Shown: positions 8,022 to 15,344, counted from the first letter of the stretch. The stretch: 21,460 bases of DNA from JANWYT01 sp034432435 (GCA_034432435.1 DAOUBS010000035.1:1-21460); one strand, 5' to 3'. Numbers and translations are program-made. Notes: generated by a model not told the origin, from the letters alone.

Positions 8022-8039
8022 CTGTGCGTCATCGCACAG
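8022..8039 (-). promoter_or_regulatory. Hairpin at the 5' end of the mutS2 transcript
   Basis: A perfect 7-bp stem (CTGTGCG at 8022-8028 pairing with 8033-8039) with a 4-base loop. It begins a few bases downstream of the -10 element at 8048-8053, so the mutS2 mRNA would start almost directly with this hairpin. Such 5' stem-loops can stabilise mRNA; it may also affect translation. Confidence 0.45.
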
Positions 8040-8047
8040 TGCCCCCG

Positions 8048-8076
8048 ATTGTAATTGGGCGCTGAAGGTGAGTCAA
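8048..8076 (-). promoter_or_regulatory. Sigma-70-type promoter for mutS2
   Basis: On the minus strand, -35 TTGACT (8071-8076) and -10 TACAAT (8048-8053) are separated by exactly 17 bases. It lies 56 bases upstream of the mutS2 start codon and just below the end of the receiver gene, so mutS2 can be transcribed independently of it. Confidence 0.7.
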
Positions 8077-8104
8077 TACGAGGCTGCAAAAGGGCCAAAA
8101 GGGA

Positions 8105-8485
8105 TCACTGCGGCTTGTTGTGCTCGTGATACACCCGTCGGATTGTGTCGCGCAGCTTGTCGGGGCCGATGGGCATCAGCAGGTACTCCACTGCGCCTGA
8201 CTCGTAGGCTGCCTGTTCCATGCCGTTATAGGCTGAATAGGCGATAATCTGTGTGTCAGGATGCCGTTCGCGGATGATGCGCGTGGCATCGTTGCCGTGC
8301 ATGCCCGGCATCATCATGTCCATGATGATGATGTTCGGTTCCAGTTCATCCGCCAGTTGAACGGCTTCCATCCCGTTGCGCGCTGTGCCGACGCACGTCA
8401 TGTCGTCTGTCATGTCGAGCATCTGCTGCCACAGCTCGTTGACGGCTACTTGATCGTTGACTACCACCACCCGAATTTTGGACAT
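8105..8485 (-). CDS. Stand-alone receiver-domain protein (CheY-like) lacking the conserved lysine
   Basis: The 126-residue protein is only a receiver domain with no output domain. The phosphoacceptor is D56 (IIIMDMMMPG), the acidic pocket keeps D11 (with N10 where a second acid is usual), and the switch Ser/Thr is S84 (IIAYSAYN). The invariant lysine, which normally sits in a KP dipeptide after strand five, is replaced by Met at 104 (YLLMPIG). That lysine stabilises the phosphorylated state, so signalling is probably altered or phosphorylation-independent. The gene lies alone between mutS2 and a divergent oxidoreductase, with no kinase next to it. The ribosome binding site is weak (AAGG about 14 bases upstream). 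Confidence 0.88.
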   Translation of the reverse strand: MSKIRVVVVNDQVAVNELWQQMLDMTDDMTCVGTARNGMEAVQLADELEPNIIIMDMMMPGMHGNDATRIIRERHPDTQIIAYSAYNGMEQAAYESGAVEYLLMPIGPDKLRDTIRRVYHEHNKPQ

Positions 8486-8589
8486 AGACGAATCGCTGCC
8501 TTGTTAAGAAAAAGCAACCGTTTTCATGTCTATCATACAAGAAATCTGTTATCTCTGCCCACCAACTCGCGCGCACTTTCATAAGTAAG

Positions 8590-8620
8590 TTGTCAAGAAG
8601 CGCATTCCCCATGATATGAT
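8590..8620 (+). promoter_or_regulatory. Candidate promoter for the oxidoreductase/methyltransferase operon
   Basis: -35 TTGTCA (8590-8595) and -10 TATGAT (8615-8620) each match consensus at five of six positions. The spacer is 19 bases, longer than ideal. It lies 30 bases before the start codon at 8651, which has GAGGG eight bases upstream. Confidence 0.45.
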
Positions 8621-8650
8621 CGAAGCATTCACACATCACCGAGGGACAAC

Positions 8651-10036
8651 ATGCAGCGATACGACAGCATTATCATTGGCTCAGGGCAGGCAGGGCCGCC
8701 GTTGGCGGTGGGCTTGGTCGATTTGGGGCAGCGCGTCGCCTTGTTCGAGGGCAATCTGCTCGGTGGGTCGTGCGTCAACTACGGCTGCACGCCCACGAAA
8801 ACGCTGCGCAAGAGCGCACGCGTCGCGCACCTCGTCCGCCGCGCGAGTGAGTTTGGCATCCACACCAGCCCGCCCCAAGTGGACTTCACCGCCGTCATGG
8901 CACGGGTGAACCGCGTGGTGAGCGCCAGCCGCAGCGGCCTTGAACAGTGGCTGAGCCGCTATCCAGATCAGCTAGACGTCGTGCGCGAGTATGCCCAATT
9001 CGATGGGCGCGACGGCGACTTGTTCCGCGTGCGGGCGGGCGATGCGCTCTACGCCGCACCAACTGTTTACCTGAACACTGGCACGCGCGCTGCCATCCCG
9101 CCCATTGCCGGGCTGGCAGATGTCCCGTACTTGGACAACATGCGCCTGCTGGCGTTAGAAGCGCTGCCCGAACACCTTATCATCCTCGGCGGCAGCTACA
9201 TCGGCCTCGAGATGGCGCAGATCTTCCGCCGCTTGGGCAGCGCCGTCAGTATCATCGAGCCTGCGCCACGCCTCGCCCCGCGTGAAGACCCCGACGTAAG
9301 CGCTGCGCTGGCCGACTTGATGGCCCAAGAAGGTGTCACGCTCTACGTGGGGCACAGCGCCGTTGAGGCCAGCGCGGCCAGCGGCACGATCACCGTCACG
9401 CTCGAGCGGGGCGGGCTGCACCTGCCCGTCACAGGGTCGCATCTGCTGGTGGCCACCGGGCGCACCCCCAACACGGATCGGCTCAACGCCGCCAGCGTTG
9501 GGCTGAAGCTGGACGAGCGCGGCTTTGTCGAGGTGGACGGGCAGCTTGAGACGAACGTAAAAGGCATCTTCGCGCTGGGGGACATCAACAAGCGCGGCGC
9601 GTTCACCCACACCAGCTACCAAGACCACGAGATCGCGCTGGCCAACCTCAGAGGCGAGCCGCGCAGCGTGGACGGGCGCATCACGACCTACGCGCTGTTT
9701 ACCGATCCGCCGTTGGGGCGCGTCGGCCTAAACGAGACAGAAGCGCGCAAGAGTGGGCGGCGGGTGGTGATGGCCGTCCATCAGATGGCCAACGTCAGCC
9801 GCGCCAAAGAGGAAAGCGAGACCGTCGGGTTAATCAAGCTGCTGGCCGACGCCGACAGCGGCCATCTGCTGGGGGCGACCTTCTTCGGCATCGGCGGCGA
9901 TGAAATCGTTCAGCTCGTGAGCAACTTCATGGCCGCTGGCGGAACCTACCAGACGATGAAGGACGTGCTGCCCATACATCCAACAGTGGCCGAGTTCATC
10001 CCGACGATCCTCAACCGCCTCAAACCATTGGAGTAG
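8651..10036 (+). CDS. Class I pyridine nucleotide-disulfide oxidoreductase, mercuric-reductase-like
   Basis: A 461-residue flavoprotein of the dihydrolipoamide dehydrogenase/mercuric reductase/glutathione reductase family. The FAD motif GSGQAG is at residues 10-15. The redox pair C41 and C46 sits in GGSCVNYGCTPTK, the NAD(P) domain has ILGGSYIGLEMAQ, and the second FAD motif is IFALGDIN. The C-terminal interface supplies HPTVAE (H443 and E448), the usual His-Glu dyad. It lacks both the N-terminal heavy-metal domain and the C-terminal vicinal Cys pair that true MerA uses to pass on Hg(II), and no mer genes are nearby. The substrate is therefore unknown and mercuric reduction should not be assumed. 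It is followed after 52 bases by a methyltransferase on the same strand. Confidence 0.88.
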   Translation: MQRYDSIIIGSGQAGPPLAVGLVDLGQRVALFEGNLLGGSCVNYGCTPTKTLRKSARVAHLVRRASEFGIHTSPPQVDFTAVMARVNRVVSASRSGLEQWLSRYPDQLDVVREYAQFDGRDGDLFRVRAGDALYAAPTVYLNTGTRAAIPPIAGLADVPYLDNMRLLALEALPEHLIILGGSYIGLEMAQIFRRLGSAVSIIEPAPRLAPREDPDVSAALADLMAQEGVTLYVGHSAVEASAASGTITVTLERGGLHLPVTGSHLLVATGRTPNTDRLNAASVGLKLDERGFVEVDGQLETNVKGIFALGDINKRGAFTHTSYQDHEIALANLRGEPRSVDGRITTYALFTDPPLGRVGLNETEARKSGRRVVMAVHQMANVSRAKEESETVGLIKLLADADSGHLLGATFFGIGGDEIVQLVSNFMAAGGTYQTMKDVLPIHPTVAEFIPTILNRLKPLE

Positions 10037-10088
10037 CGCCCGCTCAGCCGCTATAGTAGACAGGGATTAACACAAGAGGGAAACCGAC

Positions 10089-10838
10089 ATGGCACGCAGA
10101 CATTTCTTGCTGGGAGTCTTAGCTGGGCTGGCGCTGGGGGCGGCGCTGCGCCAGCGCCGCCAGACGGGCGTCACCCAACCACGGCTGGATCGTTACTATC
10201 AGCAGCGCGCCAGCGTCTATAACCTGACGGATTACCTCTACTTAGGGTCATTCCCGCGGATTGAGATGCGCAAGAAGCTGATCGAGATGGTCGACCTCAA
10301 ACTCGGCATGCGCGTGCTGGACATGGCGTGCGGCGCAGGAGCTAACTTTCCCTACATCATGGAGAAAATCGGCCCCACTGGCCAGATCGTCGGCACCGAC
10401 TACAGCCAAGAGATGCTCGACAGCGCTCATCAGCAGTTCGTGCTGGGGCGCGGCTGGCAGAACATCACGCTAGTTCAATCCGACGCTGCTGAGTTCCGCA
10501 CTGAGGAACCGTTCGACGTAGTGATCTGCACGCTGGGGCTGGCGGTCATCCCGCGCTGGGAGACGGCCATGCAGCGCGCGATGGATGCGCTCAAACCGGG
10601 CGGGGTGTTCGGCATCGCCGACCTCAAAGAGAGCGACCGCTGGTACACGCTGCCGCTGCGCTTCATCAGCGAGGTGATGGACGTGGTCATCATCGCCGAC
10701 AGCAGCCGCCGCGCGTGGGAACGGCTCGAAACGCTCGGCGAGGATTTCCAATTCGTCGACCTGTTTCACGGCTATCTCTACGCGGCGACCGTGCGCAAGC
10801 CGCTTGAGATCAAAGCCTACGCCAACGGACGCGGCTAA
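10089..10838 (+). CDS. Class I SAM-dependent methyltransferase with N-terminal membrane anchor
   Basis: 249 residues. An N-terminal hydrophobic segment (about residues 6-20, FLLGVLAGLALGAAL) followed by RQRRQ suggests a single anchoring helix with the enzyme in the cytoplasm. SAM-binding motif I is VLDMACGAGANF (76-87). GTDYSQEML follows (102-110) with the acid that binds the ribose, and the post-I region reads VVICTLGLAVIP. The fold is nearest the UbiE/Methyltransf_11 group, which methylates quinones, lipids or small molecules. An anchor before such a domain fits a lipid-like substrate, which is an inference. AGAGGG precedes the ATG. Its TAA overlaps the convergent gene's TAG in the shared bases CTAA. 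Confidence 0.85.
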   Translation: MARRHFLLGVLAGLALGAALRQRRQTGVTQPRLDRYYQQRASVYNLTDYLYLGSFPRIEMRKKLIEMVDLKLGMRVLDMACGAGANFPYIMEKIGPTGQIVGTDYSQEMLDSAHQQFVLGRGWQNITLVQSDAAEFRTEEPFDVVICTLGLAVIPRWETAMQRAMDALKPGGVFGIADLKESDRWYTLPLRFISEVMDVVIIADSSRRAWERLETLGEDFQFVDLFHGYLYAATVRKPLEIKAYANGRG

Positions 10839-11200
10839 TCCACAGCTTGCAGCGGCGCGTGTAGGCACTTGGTGATGCGGTGCGGGTAGTCTTCTTCCAC
10901 TTGAATCTCGACGTAGTAAAGGTCGGCGCTGTGCTCGGCGCTGACGACCACCGCCACCTGATGCTTGCCCGCAGCCAGCACCTGCTTCACCTTGTGCCGA
11001 CCGATGGCAGCGCGACGCGCCGCCCACTCAGCCGCTTGCGCGTCGGCAGGTTGAGCCGCTAGCAGCGCCTCGGCCATGCTCTCTTGGAGGAACTGCTGCA
11101 ACCGCGGCAGATGGCCGTCGTTGTAGAGCTTCATCAGCGCGATGAAGCGCATGCCGGCCTGTGAGCCGCTCAGGGCGCGCTTGTCGTCGGGGTGGGTCAT
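10835..11200 (-). CDS. NTF2-like small protein of unknown function
   Basis: This 121-residue protein resembles the NTF2-like/SnoaL-type domain often found in front of serine hydrolases. It opens with a helix containing RFIALMKLYNDGHLPRLQQFL, has a central HKVKQVLAAGKHQVAVVVSA strand pair, and ends in a strand with YYVEIQVEEDYPHRITKCLHAP. No catalytic residues can be assigned, so it may bind a ligand or a partner. It overlaps the upstream nitrilase-family gene by four bases (ATGA), which indicates translational coupling, and GGAG lies seven bases before its ATG. A functional pairing with that amidohydrolase is likely but unproven. At its other end it converges on the methyltransferase with a 4-base overlap. 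Confidence 0.75.
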   Translation of the reverse strand: MTHPDDKRALSGSQAGMRFIALMKLYNDGHLPRLQQFLQESMAEALLAAQPADAQAAEWAARRAAIGRHKVKQVLAAGKHQVAVVVSAEHSADLYYVEIQVEEDYPHRITKCLHAPLQAVD

Positions 11201-12063
11201 GGCTGCTCCATGATGCGCGTCGTGAGAATGCGCTCCAGTTCGCGCAAGGTGAGGTCCGGGCGTTCGTCGCGCAAGATCGGCAGATGCGAGCGGACACGGT
11301 GCAGCATGTTCAAGTCAATTTCGCGCACGATCAGCGCTTCATCGAAATAGAGGCCGTGCGTGATGAACGTGCCGTCGGGGTCGACGATGCTGCTGCCGCC
11401 CCAGAACACCTTGCCGTCCTCATAGCCCACGCGGCTGACGTGGACGACGTAGTTCGTGAAAAAGCTGCCGTAGGCTTGGTTGACCAGCTCCACCCAGCGC
11501 GACGAGGCCAGGCGCGCGTCCGCCGTCAGGCCGCGCCCTGGGCTGGCGCTCATCAGCAGCATCAGATCCGCCCCGTCCATCCACAGCAGATAAGCCGCCG
11601 ACATGTGCCAAAAGTCCTCACAGATCAGCATGCCCATCCGTCCCCAGCGCGTGTCAAAGGCGCGGATGTGCTGGCCGGGGCTGAAGTAGCGCGCGTCGTC
11701 GAACATCGTGTAAGTCGGCAGGTACACCTTGTGGTGGATGTGCACCGTCTCGCCCCCGCTCAAGTAAGCCGACGCGATGTAGAAGCGGTTGCGCTCGTCC
11801 TCGCGCACGAAGCCTACCACAACGTCGATGTCGTGGCTGGCGTCCAGCAGTTGGCGGTAGACGGGGTGAGTCGGGTGCGCGCGGATCGACACCTCCGGCA
11901 CAAGGTCTTGCACTTGGTAGCCGGTCAGGCTCAGCTCTGGGAAGACGATCAACTGCGCGCCCTGCTGGTTGGCCTGTTCGATCCAGTCGAGGTGCGCCCG
12001 CAGGTTGAAAGCCACATCGCCCAGTTTGGGGTACATCTGCGCTAGCGCAAGTTTGAGCCGCAC
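11197..12063 (-). CDS. Carbon-nitrogen hydrolase (nitrilase superfamily amidase)
   Basis: A 288-residue single-domain member of the nitrilase superfamily, whose cytoplasmic enzymes hydrolyse amides or nitriles. The catalytic triad is visible: E43 in FPELSLTGY, K112 in HHKVYLPTY and C148 in MLICEDFWH. It starts at GTG (12063), supported by AGGAG about eight bases upstream. The start of the protein (LALAQMYPKLGD) and the CEDFWH context resemble the glutaminase domain of NAD synthetase, but no synthetase domain follows, so an omega-amidase, carbamoylase or general amidase is as likely. The downstream NTF2-like gene overlaps its stop by four bases. Confidence 0.88.
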   Translation of the reverse strand: MRLKLALAQMYPKLGDVAFNLRAHLDWIEQANQQGAQLIVFPELSLTGYQVQDLVPEVSIRAHPTHPVYRQLLDASHDIDVVVGFVREDERNRFYIASAYLSGGETVHIHHKVYLPTYTMFDDARYFSPGQHIRAFDTRWGRMGMLICEDFWHMSAAYLLWMDGADLMLLMSASPGRGLTADARLASSRWVELVNQAYGSFFTNYVVHVSRVGYEDGKVFWGGSSIVDPDGTFITHGLYFDEALIVREIDLNMLHRVRSHLPILRDERPDLTLRELERILTTRIMEQP

Positions 12064-12088
12064 GCCGTTTCTCCTGTGATTATGGACG

Positions 12089-12123
12089 AAAAGAGTATAG
12101 CGCAGGGCACGGCAAAAGAGTAT
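12089..12123 (-). promoter_or_regulatory. Direct repeat and -10 element upstream of the amidohydrolase
   Basis: AAAAGAGTAT (plus-strand reading) occurs at 12089-12098 and again at 12114-12123, exactly 25 bases apart. The copy nearer the gene overlaps a minus-strand -10 hexamer, TATACT (12094-12099), which lies 30 bases before the GTG start. No good -35 is present at the right spacing. The paired repeat could be a regulator site. Confidence 0.35.
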
Positions 12124-12359
12124 CTCAAGACAGAGGGCCCTTCAGACGCGGCATCGTAGGGACAGGGCCTGCCCTGTCCATCGGTTTTCACATCTCGCCG
12201 GATGCGACAGGTCATGTCTCATACGCGACGGCCTGAGACACGTCCGCGCCATCAACCGAAGCCCTCTTGGTCCGGTTGAAAATTAGCTGCGGGGTAAGAG
12301 ATAACTGAACGGAGCCACAGGCCTCATCCCCCACCCCCTGCCTTTGCCCTCGGCTGCCT
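12124..12359. other. Intergenic region with inverted repeats, no gene
   Basis: No credible coding sequence or RNA gene is visible. Besides the strong inverted repeat at 12160-12179, there are 7-bp inverted repeats at 12215-12221/12234-12240 (TGTCTCA arms) and 12252-12258/12273-12279 (TCAACCG arms). The stretch 12322-12343 resembles the reverse complement of 3529-3549. These may act in termination of the PepSY operon, or simply be repeat remnants. Confidence 0.5.
12160..12179. repeat. Perfect 9-bp inverted repeat (REP-like)
   Basis: Arms GGACAGGGC (12160-12168) and GCCCTGTCC (12171-12179) with a 2-base centre. The left part extends to CGTAGGGACAG, which recurs inverted at about 20870-20880. 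This looks like a short dispersed repeat, although it could also act as a terminator stem. Confidence 0.5.
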
Positions 12360-13235
12360 TCAGCTGTCCCTTTCAACTTCGAGGATGTCGCCGGTCAGCG
12401 CGCTGATGTACAGCTCAAGGCGGTTAGTCAGCTTCACCTCATATACCACCGTGCCCTTTTCCAGTTTGACCTTCCAATCGCGGACGGTGGTGTTGGGGTG
12501 GGCTGCCAGGACAATCGGCAGGACGTCCTCTAGCTGGATGGGCAGGCTGCTGGTGTCGTACTGGCCGCGTGGCAGCTTGCTGAAGAGATGCTGCCCCGTG
12601 TTGGCGTCAATGAAGGCCTCTGTGCTACGGTCGAACTTCACTTTGTAGACGAGCAGACCGTCATGGACTTCGAGCTTGGCGTCCTTGAGCGCCGCGTCAG
12701 GGTGGCGCTCTTGGGCCAGCGCGACGGCGCTCAGCAGGCTAGTCGTGGCGGTGTAGCCCTGCACGCGCCGATGCGGTGGTGGCTGTGGGGGACCGCTGCT
12801 GATCGTGTCTAGTGAAAGCATTTGCCCGCTGGCGGCGTCCAGCTTAAGGCGGAAGTTATCGCTGAAGTCAACTTCGTAGATGGTCGCGCCCTGCTCGCGT
12901 TTGACGCGAATCTCGCGGATCGTCGCCTCTGGCCGCGCTTGCGCCAGCAGCGACATCACCTGCTCGATCGAGAGGCCGTCGGCCACCGGCTCAATCGCTG
13001 CCGCCTGCGCGCTGATCACCGGATCGACCACCGTGAGCAGGGTCATGTCGGTTTCAGAGGTCGTGGCAAAGTCGAGTGAAAACTGCGCGTTGAAGGCCAC
13101 TGGCCGCTCATCAAGGGCGACAACCTCGCCTTCGCGTGGGGTTGGGCGCAGGGCAAACGGCTGAAACGTTTGGAGCATGCCAACGCCCGTCACCAACAAA
13201 GTTACTCCAGAAATCCAAACGTGAGGCCGCATCAT
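12360..13235 (-). CDS. Membrane-anchored protein with three PepSY-like repeats
   Basis: 291 residues. An uncleaved signal anchor (about residues 7-25) would place the rest outside the membrane. Three PepSY-type repeats follow at roughly 85-145, 160-215 and 230-291. Each pairs a helix with a strand hairpin and a turn such as LKLDAASGQML, AFIDANTGQHL or LYISALTGDIL. PepSY domains are often found in envelope proteins that modulate proteases or sensor kinases. The start has AGAGGAG eight bases upstream and lies two bases after the histidine-kinase stop, so it is the last gene of the two-component operon. A role as an accessory sensor or brake for that kinase is an inference. Confidence 0.85.
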   Translation of the reverse strand: MMRPHVWISGVTLLVTGVGMLQTFQPFALRPTPREGEVVALDERPVAFNAQFSLDFATTSETDMTLLTVVDPVISAQAAAIEPVADGLSIEQVMSLLAQARPEATIREIRVKREQGATIYEVDFSDNFRLKLDAASGQMLSLDTISSGPPQPPPHRRVQGYTATTSLLSAVALAQERHPDAALKDAKLEVHDGLLVYKVKFDRSTEAFIDANTGQHLFSKLPRGQYDTSSLPIQLEDVLPIVLAAHPNTTVRDWKVKLEKGTVVYEVKLTNRLELYISALTGDILEVERDS

Positions 13236-13237
13236 CG

Positions 13238-14620
13238 TTATCTCCTCTTTAGCAAGCGCACCGTAAAGACCGATCCCAAGCCTAGCATGCTCTCAGCTTG
13301 GATGTCGCCACCGTGCTCGCGGGCGATGCTGGCAGCGATGGCCAAGCCCAGCCCGGCCCCCGCTGTGCTGTGGTCGTCGGCGCGGTAGAACCGCTCGAAC
13401 AGGTGCGGCAGCTTCTGCGATGGGATGCCGGGGCCGTTGTCTATCACACGCACCACCACCTCAGGCGACTGATAATCTGCCTGCAGGCGGATTTGTCCGC
13501 GTTCCGGCGTGTACTTCACGGCGTTTTCGATCAGGTTCATGAACAATCGGATGAGGTGATCAGGGCTGCCGTGGATCTTGGGCAGCGGGCTGAGCGCGAC
13601 GGTGAGCTGCTGCTGTTTCTCATCGGCCAGCACGCGCGCTTGATCTGCCACCACCGCTAGCAGATCGTTCAAGTCTACTGGTTCAAATTGGGCGCGCATG
13701 GGCGCAGCGTCCAGCCGTGCGAGGAACAGCAGGCTGTTGGCAAGGCGGATCAAGCGCTCATTTTCCAGTTGAATGGTTTGCAGGATGTCCTTGTATTCCT
13801 CGGCGCTGCGTGGGCGCGAGAGGCCGACGTCTAGATGCCCTTTGACGATGGTCAGCGGGGTGCGCAGCTCGTGCGAGGCGTCGGCGGTGAAGCGTCGCTC
13901 AGCCTCAAAGGCGTGGTGCAGCCGCTCTAACATGCTATCGAAGGTCTGCGCCAGCCGCGCGATCTCATCTGGCGGCCCCTTGTAGCCGATGCGCTGATCG
14001 AGGTGATGGCTGTCGATGGCGGCGGCGGTGCGGGTGATACGCTCGACGGGCCGCAGGGCGCGGTCTGCGAGGAACAACCCGCCGCCGGCAGCCATCAAGA
14101 GCACGAACGGCGTGCCCAGCAGCATCAGCCCTGAGAGGCGCTCCAGCATGCTGTAGGTGTCGAATAAGGACTGCGACACTTGCAGCCAGACGCTCACTTG
14201 ATCGCCGCTAAACTGAAGCGGATAGCTGTAGATGCGCCATGTGCCGAGGCTCGTCGCCAGTGTGACGTAGCCGGGCTGGCGCGCCGCCCAAGCTGGCAGA
14301 GCGGCGTAGTCGCCAAAGCCGTCCAGCACTTCCCCTGCAGGGTTAACCAGCCGCGCCCCCAAGCCAGACTCGCTCAAACTGTCGTTCACGAGTTTGTTGT
14401 CTAGCTGCGGCATGAAGCGCAGCGCAGCGTCCTCATCCGCCAGAATTTGCCCCAGCGTCTGCGCGGTGGCGGCCTGCAGGCCCGCGTCGATCTGTTCCAA
14501 CAGGCTGGCGCGCATCTGCGAGAAGAGGTACACGCCAAACCCCAACAGCGTCCCCCCCAGCAGAAAGACGTACCACAGCGTCAACCGCACTCGAATCGTG
14601 GCAAACTTACTCATCGTCAC
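13238..14620 (-). CDS. Sensor histidine kinase (HAMP-HisKA-HATPase)
   Basis: 460 residues from a GTG start; an ATG two codons later (14614) is an equally possible start. Membrane helices at about 14-34 and 163-185 enclose an extracytoplasmic sensor domain of roughly 125 residues. A HAMP linker covers about 187-240. The phosphorylated histidine is H250 in ASHELRTPLT. The ATPase domain carries NLIENAVKYTPE (N box), DNGPGIP (G1) and GAGLGLAIAASIAREHGG (G2). The order is that of classic OmpR/EnvZ-type kinases. The start codon overlaps the end of the regulator gene, indicating translational coupling, so the regulator at 14607-15284 is the cognate partner. The signal is unknown, but PepSY proteins on either side of the pair suggest an envelope signal. 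Confidence 0.94.
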   Translation of the reverse strand: MTMSKFATIRVRLTLWYVFLLGGTLLGFGVYLFSQMRASLLEQIDAGLQAATAQTLGQILADEDAALRFMPQLDNKLVNDSLSESGLGARLVNPAGEVLDGFGDYAALPAWAARQPGYVTLATSLGTWRIYSYPLQFSGDQVSVWLQVSQSLFDTYSMLERLSGLMLLGTPFVLLMAAGGGLFLADRALRPVERITRTAAAIDSHHLDQRIGYKGPPDEIARLAQTFDSMLERLHHAFEAERRFTADASHELRTPLTIVKGHLDVGLSRPRSAEEYKDILQTIQLENERLIRLANSLLFLARLDAAPMRAQFEPVDLNDLLAVVADQARVLADEKQQQLTVALSPLPKIHGSPDHLIRLFMNLIENAVKYTPERGQIRLQADYQSPEVVVRVIDNGPGIPSQKLPHLFERFYRADDHSTAGAGLGLAIAASIAREHGGDIQAESMLGLGSVFTVRLLKRR

Positions 14621-15284
14621 TCAACCGAAAGCCGACCCCGCGCACGGTGTGGATCAGCGGTGGGCCGTCATCTTGCTCTATTTTACGACGCAAGTAGCCG
14701 ACGTATACGTCGATCACTTTGGAATCGTGCGCGTAATCCAGCCCCCAAACTCGCTCGCCGATTTGAGTGCGCGTCAGCGTTTGATGAGCGTTGCGCATGA
14801 GGTACTCCAGCAGCATGAACTCGCGTGCGCTGAGGTCGATCAAGCGATCCCCGCGCCGCACCGTACGCTTGACCAAGTCCATCTCCAGATCGGCTAGGCG
14901 CAGCACCGTGTTCACTTGGAGCGGGGGGCGGCGCGCCAAGCTCTCCAACCGCGCCAGCAGCTCAGCAAAGTCAAACGGCTTGACGAGATAGTCATCTGCC
15001 CCCGCGCGCAGCCCACGCACGCGATCATCGACCGCGTCGAGCGCCGTGAGCATCAGAACGGGGGTGCGCACCTGCTGCGCGCGCAAGTCCGCCAGCAGAT
15101 CAAGCCCGGTGCGCCCGCCTGGCAGGCGAATGTCTAAGACGAGCACATCATAGTCTTGGCTGAGGGCGTAGCTCAGGCCGTCGGCGGCGTTGCGCGCCCA
15201 GTCCACTACGTGCAGCGCTTCTTGCAGCCCCTGCCGCACGAAGCGCCCGATCCCTTCCTCGTCTTCTACCAATAAAATTCGCAT
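14607..15284 (-). CDS. OmpR/PhoB-family response regulator
   Basis: 225 residues: a receiver domain (1-120) followed by a winged-helix DNA-binding domain (about 128-223). The acidic pocket is E8, D9 and E10 (LLVEDEEG), the phosphoacceptor is D51 (LVLDIRLPGG), the switch is T79/A80 in MLTALDA, and the conserved lysine is present in DDYLVKPFDF. The C-terminal domain shows LSAREFMLLEYLMRN, VWGLDYAHDSKVIDVYVGYLRRKIE and the final hairpin IHTVRGVGFRL. All catalytic positions are intact, unlike the stand-alone receiver at 8105-8485. It overlaps the kinase gene downstream. Upstream, a hairpin at 15316-15334 separates it from the first PepSY gene. Confidence 0.95.
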   Translation of the reverse strand: MRILLVEDEEGIGRFVRQGLQEALHVVDWARNAADGLSYALSQDYDVLVLDIRLPGGRTGLDLLADLRAQQVRTPVLMLTALDAVDDRVRGLRAGADDYLVKPFDFAELLARLESLARRPPLQVNTVLRLADLEMDLVKRTVRRGDRLIDLSAREFMLLEYLMRNAHQTLTRTQIGERVWGLDYAHDSKVIDVYVGYLRRKIEQDDGPPLIHTVRGVGFRLSDDE

Positions 15285-15315
15285 ACCTAAGCCTCGGTCT
15301 CAATCAAGCAAAAGA

Positions 15316-15334
15316 GGGGGAGCCCAGCTCCCCC
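15316..15334 (-). terminator. Terminator-like hairpin between pepSY and the response regulator
   Basis: A perfect 8-bp stem (GGGGGAGC at 15316-15323 with GCTCCCCC at 15327-15334) and a 3-base loop. Read on the minus strand it is followed by TCTTTTGCTTG, a moderate T-tract. It lies 10 bases after the stop of the secreted PepSY gene and would end or attenuate transcription before the regulator/kinase genes. Confidence 0.65.
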
Positions 15335-15344
15335 GCAGATGGCG

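Noticed and set aside
8651..10036. Calling this gene merA (mercuric reductase)
   Set aside because: The C-terminal vicinal Cys pair and the metal-binding domain are missing, and there is no mer regulator or transporter nearby.
10470..11027. Minus-strand frame across the methyltransferase and NTF2-like genes
   Set aside because: It crosses two better-supported genes and has a low-complexity Gly/Arg-rich start with no domain.
11161..12045. Plus-strand open frame of 294 codons opposite the amidohydrolase
   Set aside because: Antisense shadow of a gene with a complete catalytic triad; no recognisable domain or ribosome binding site.
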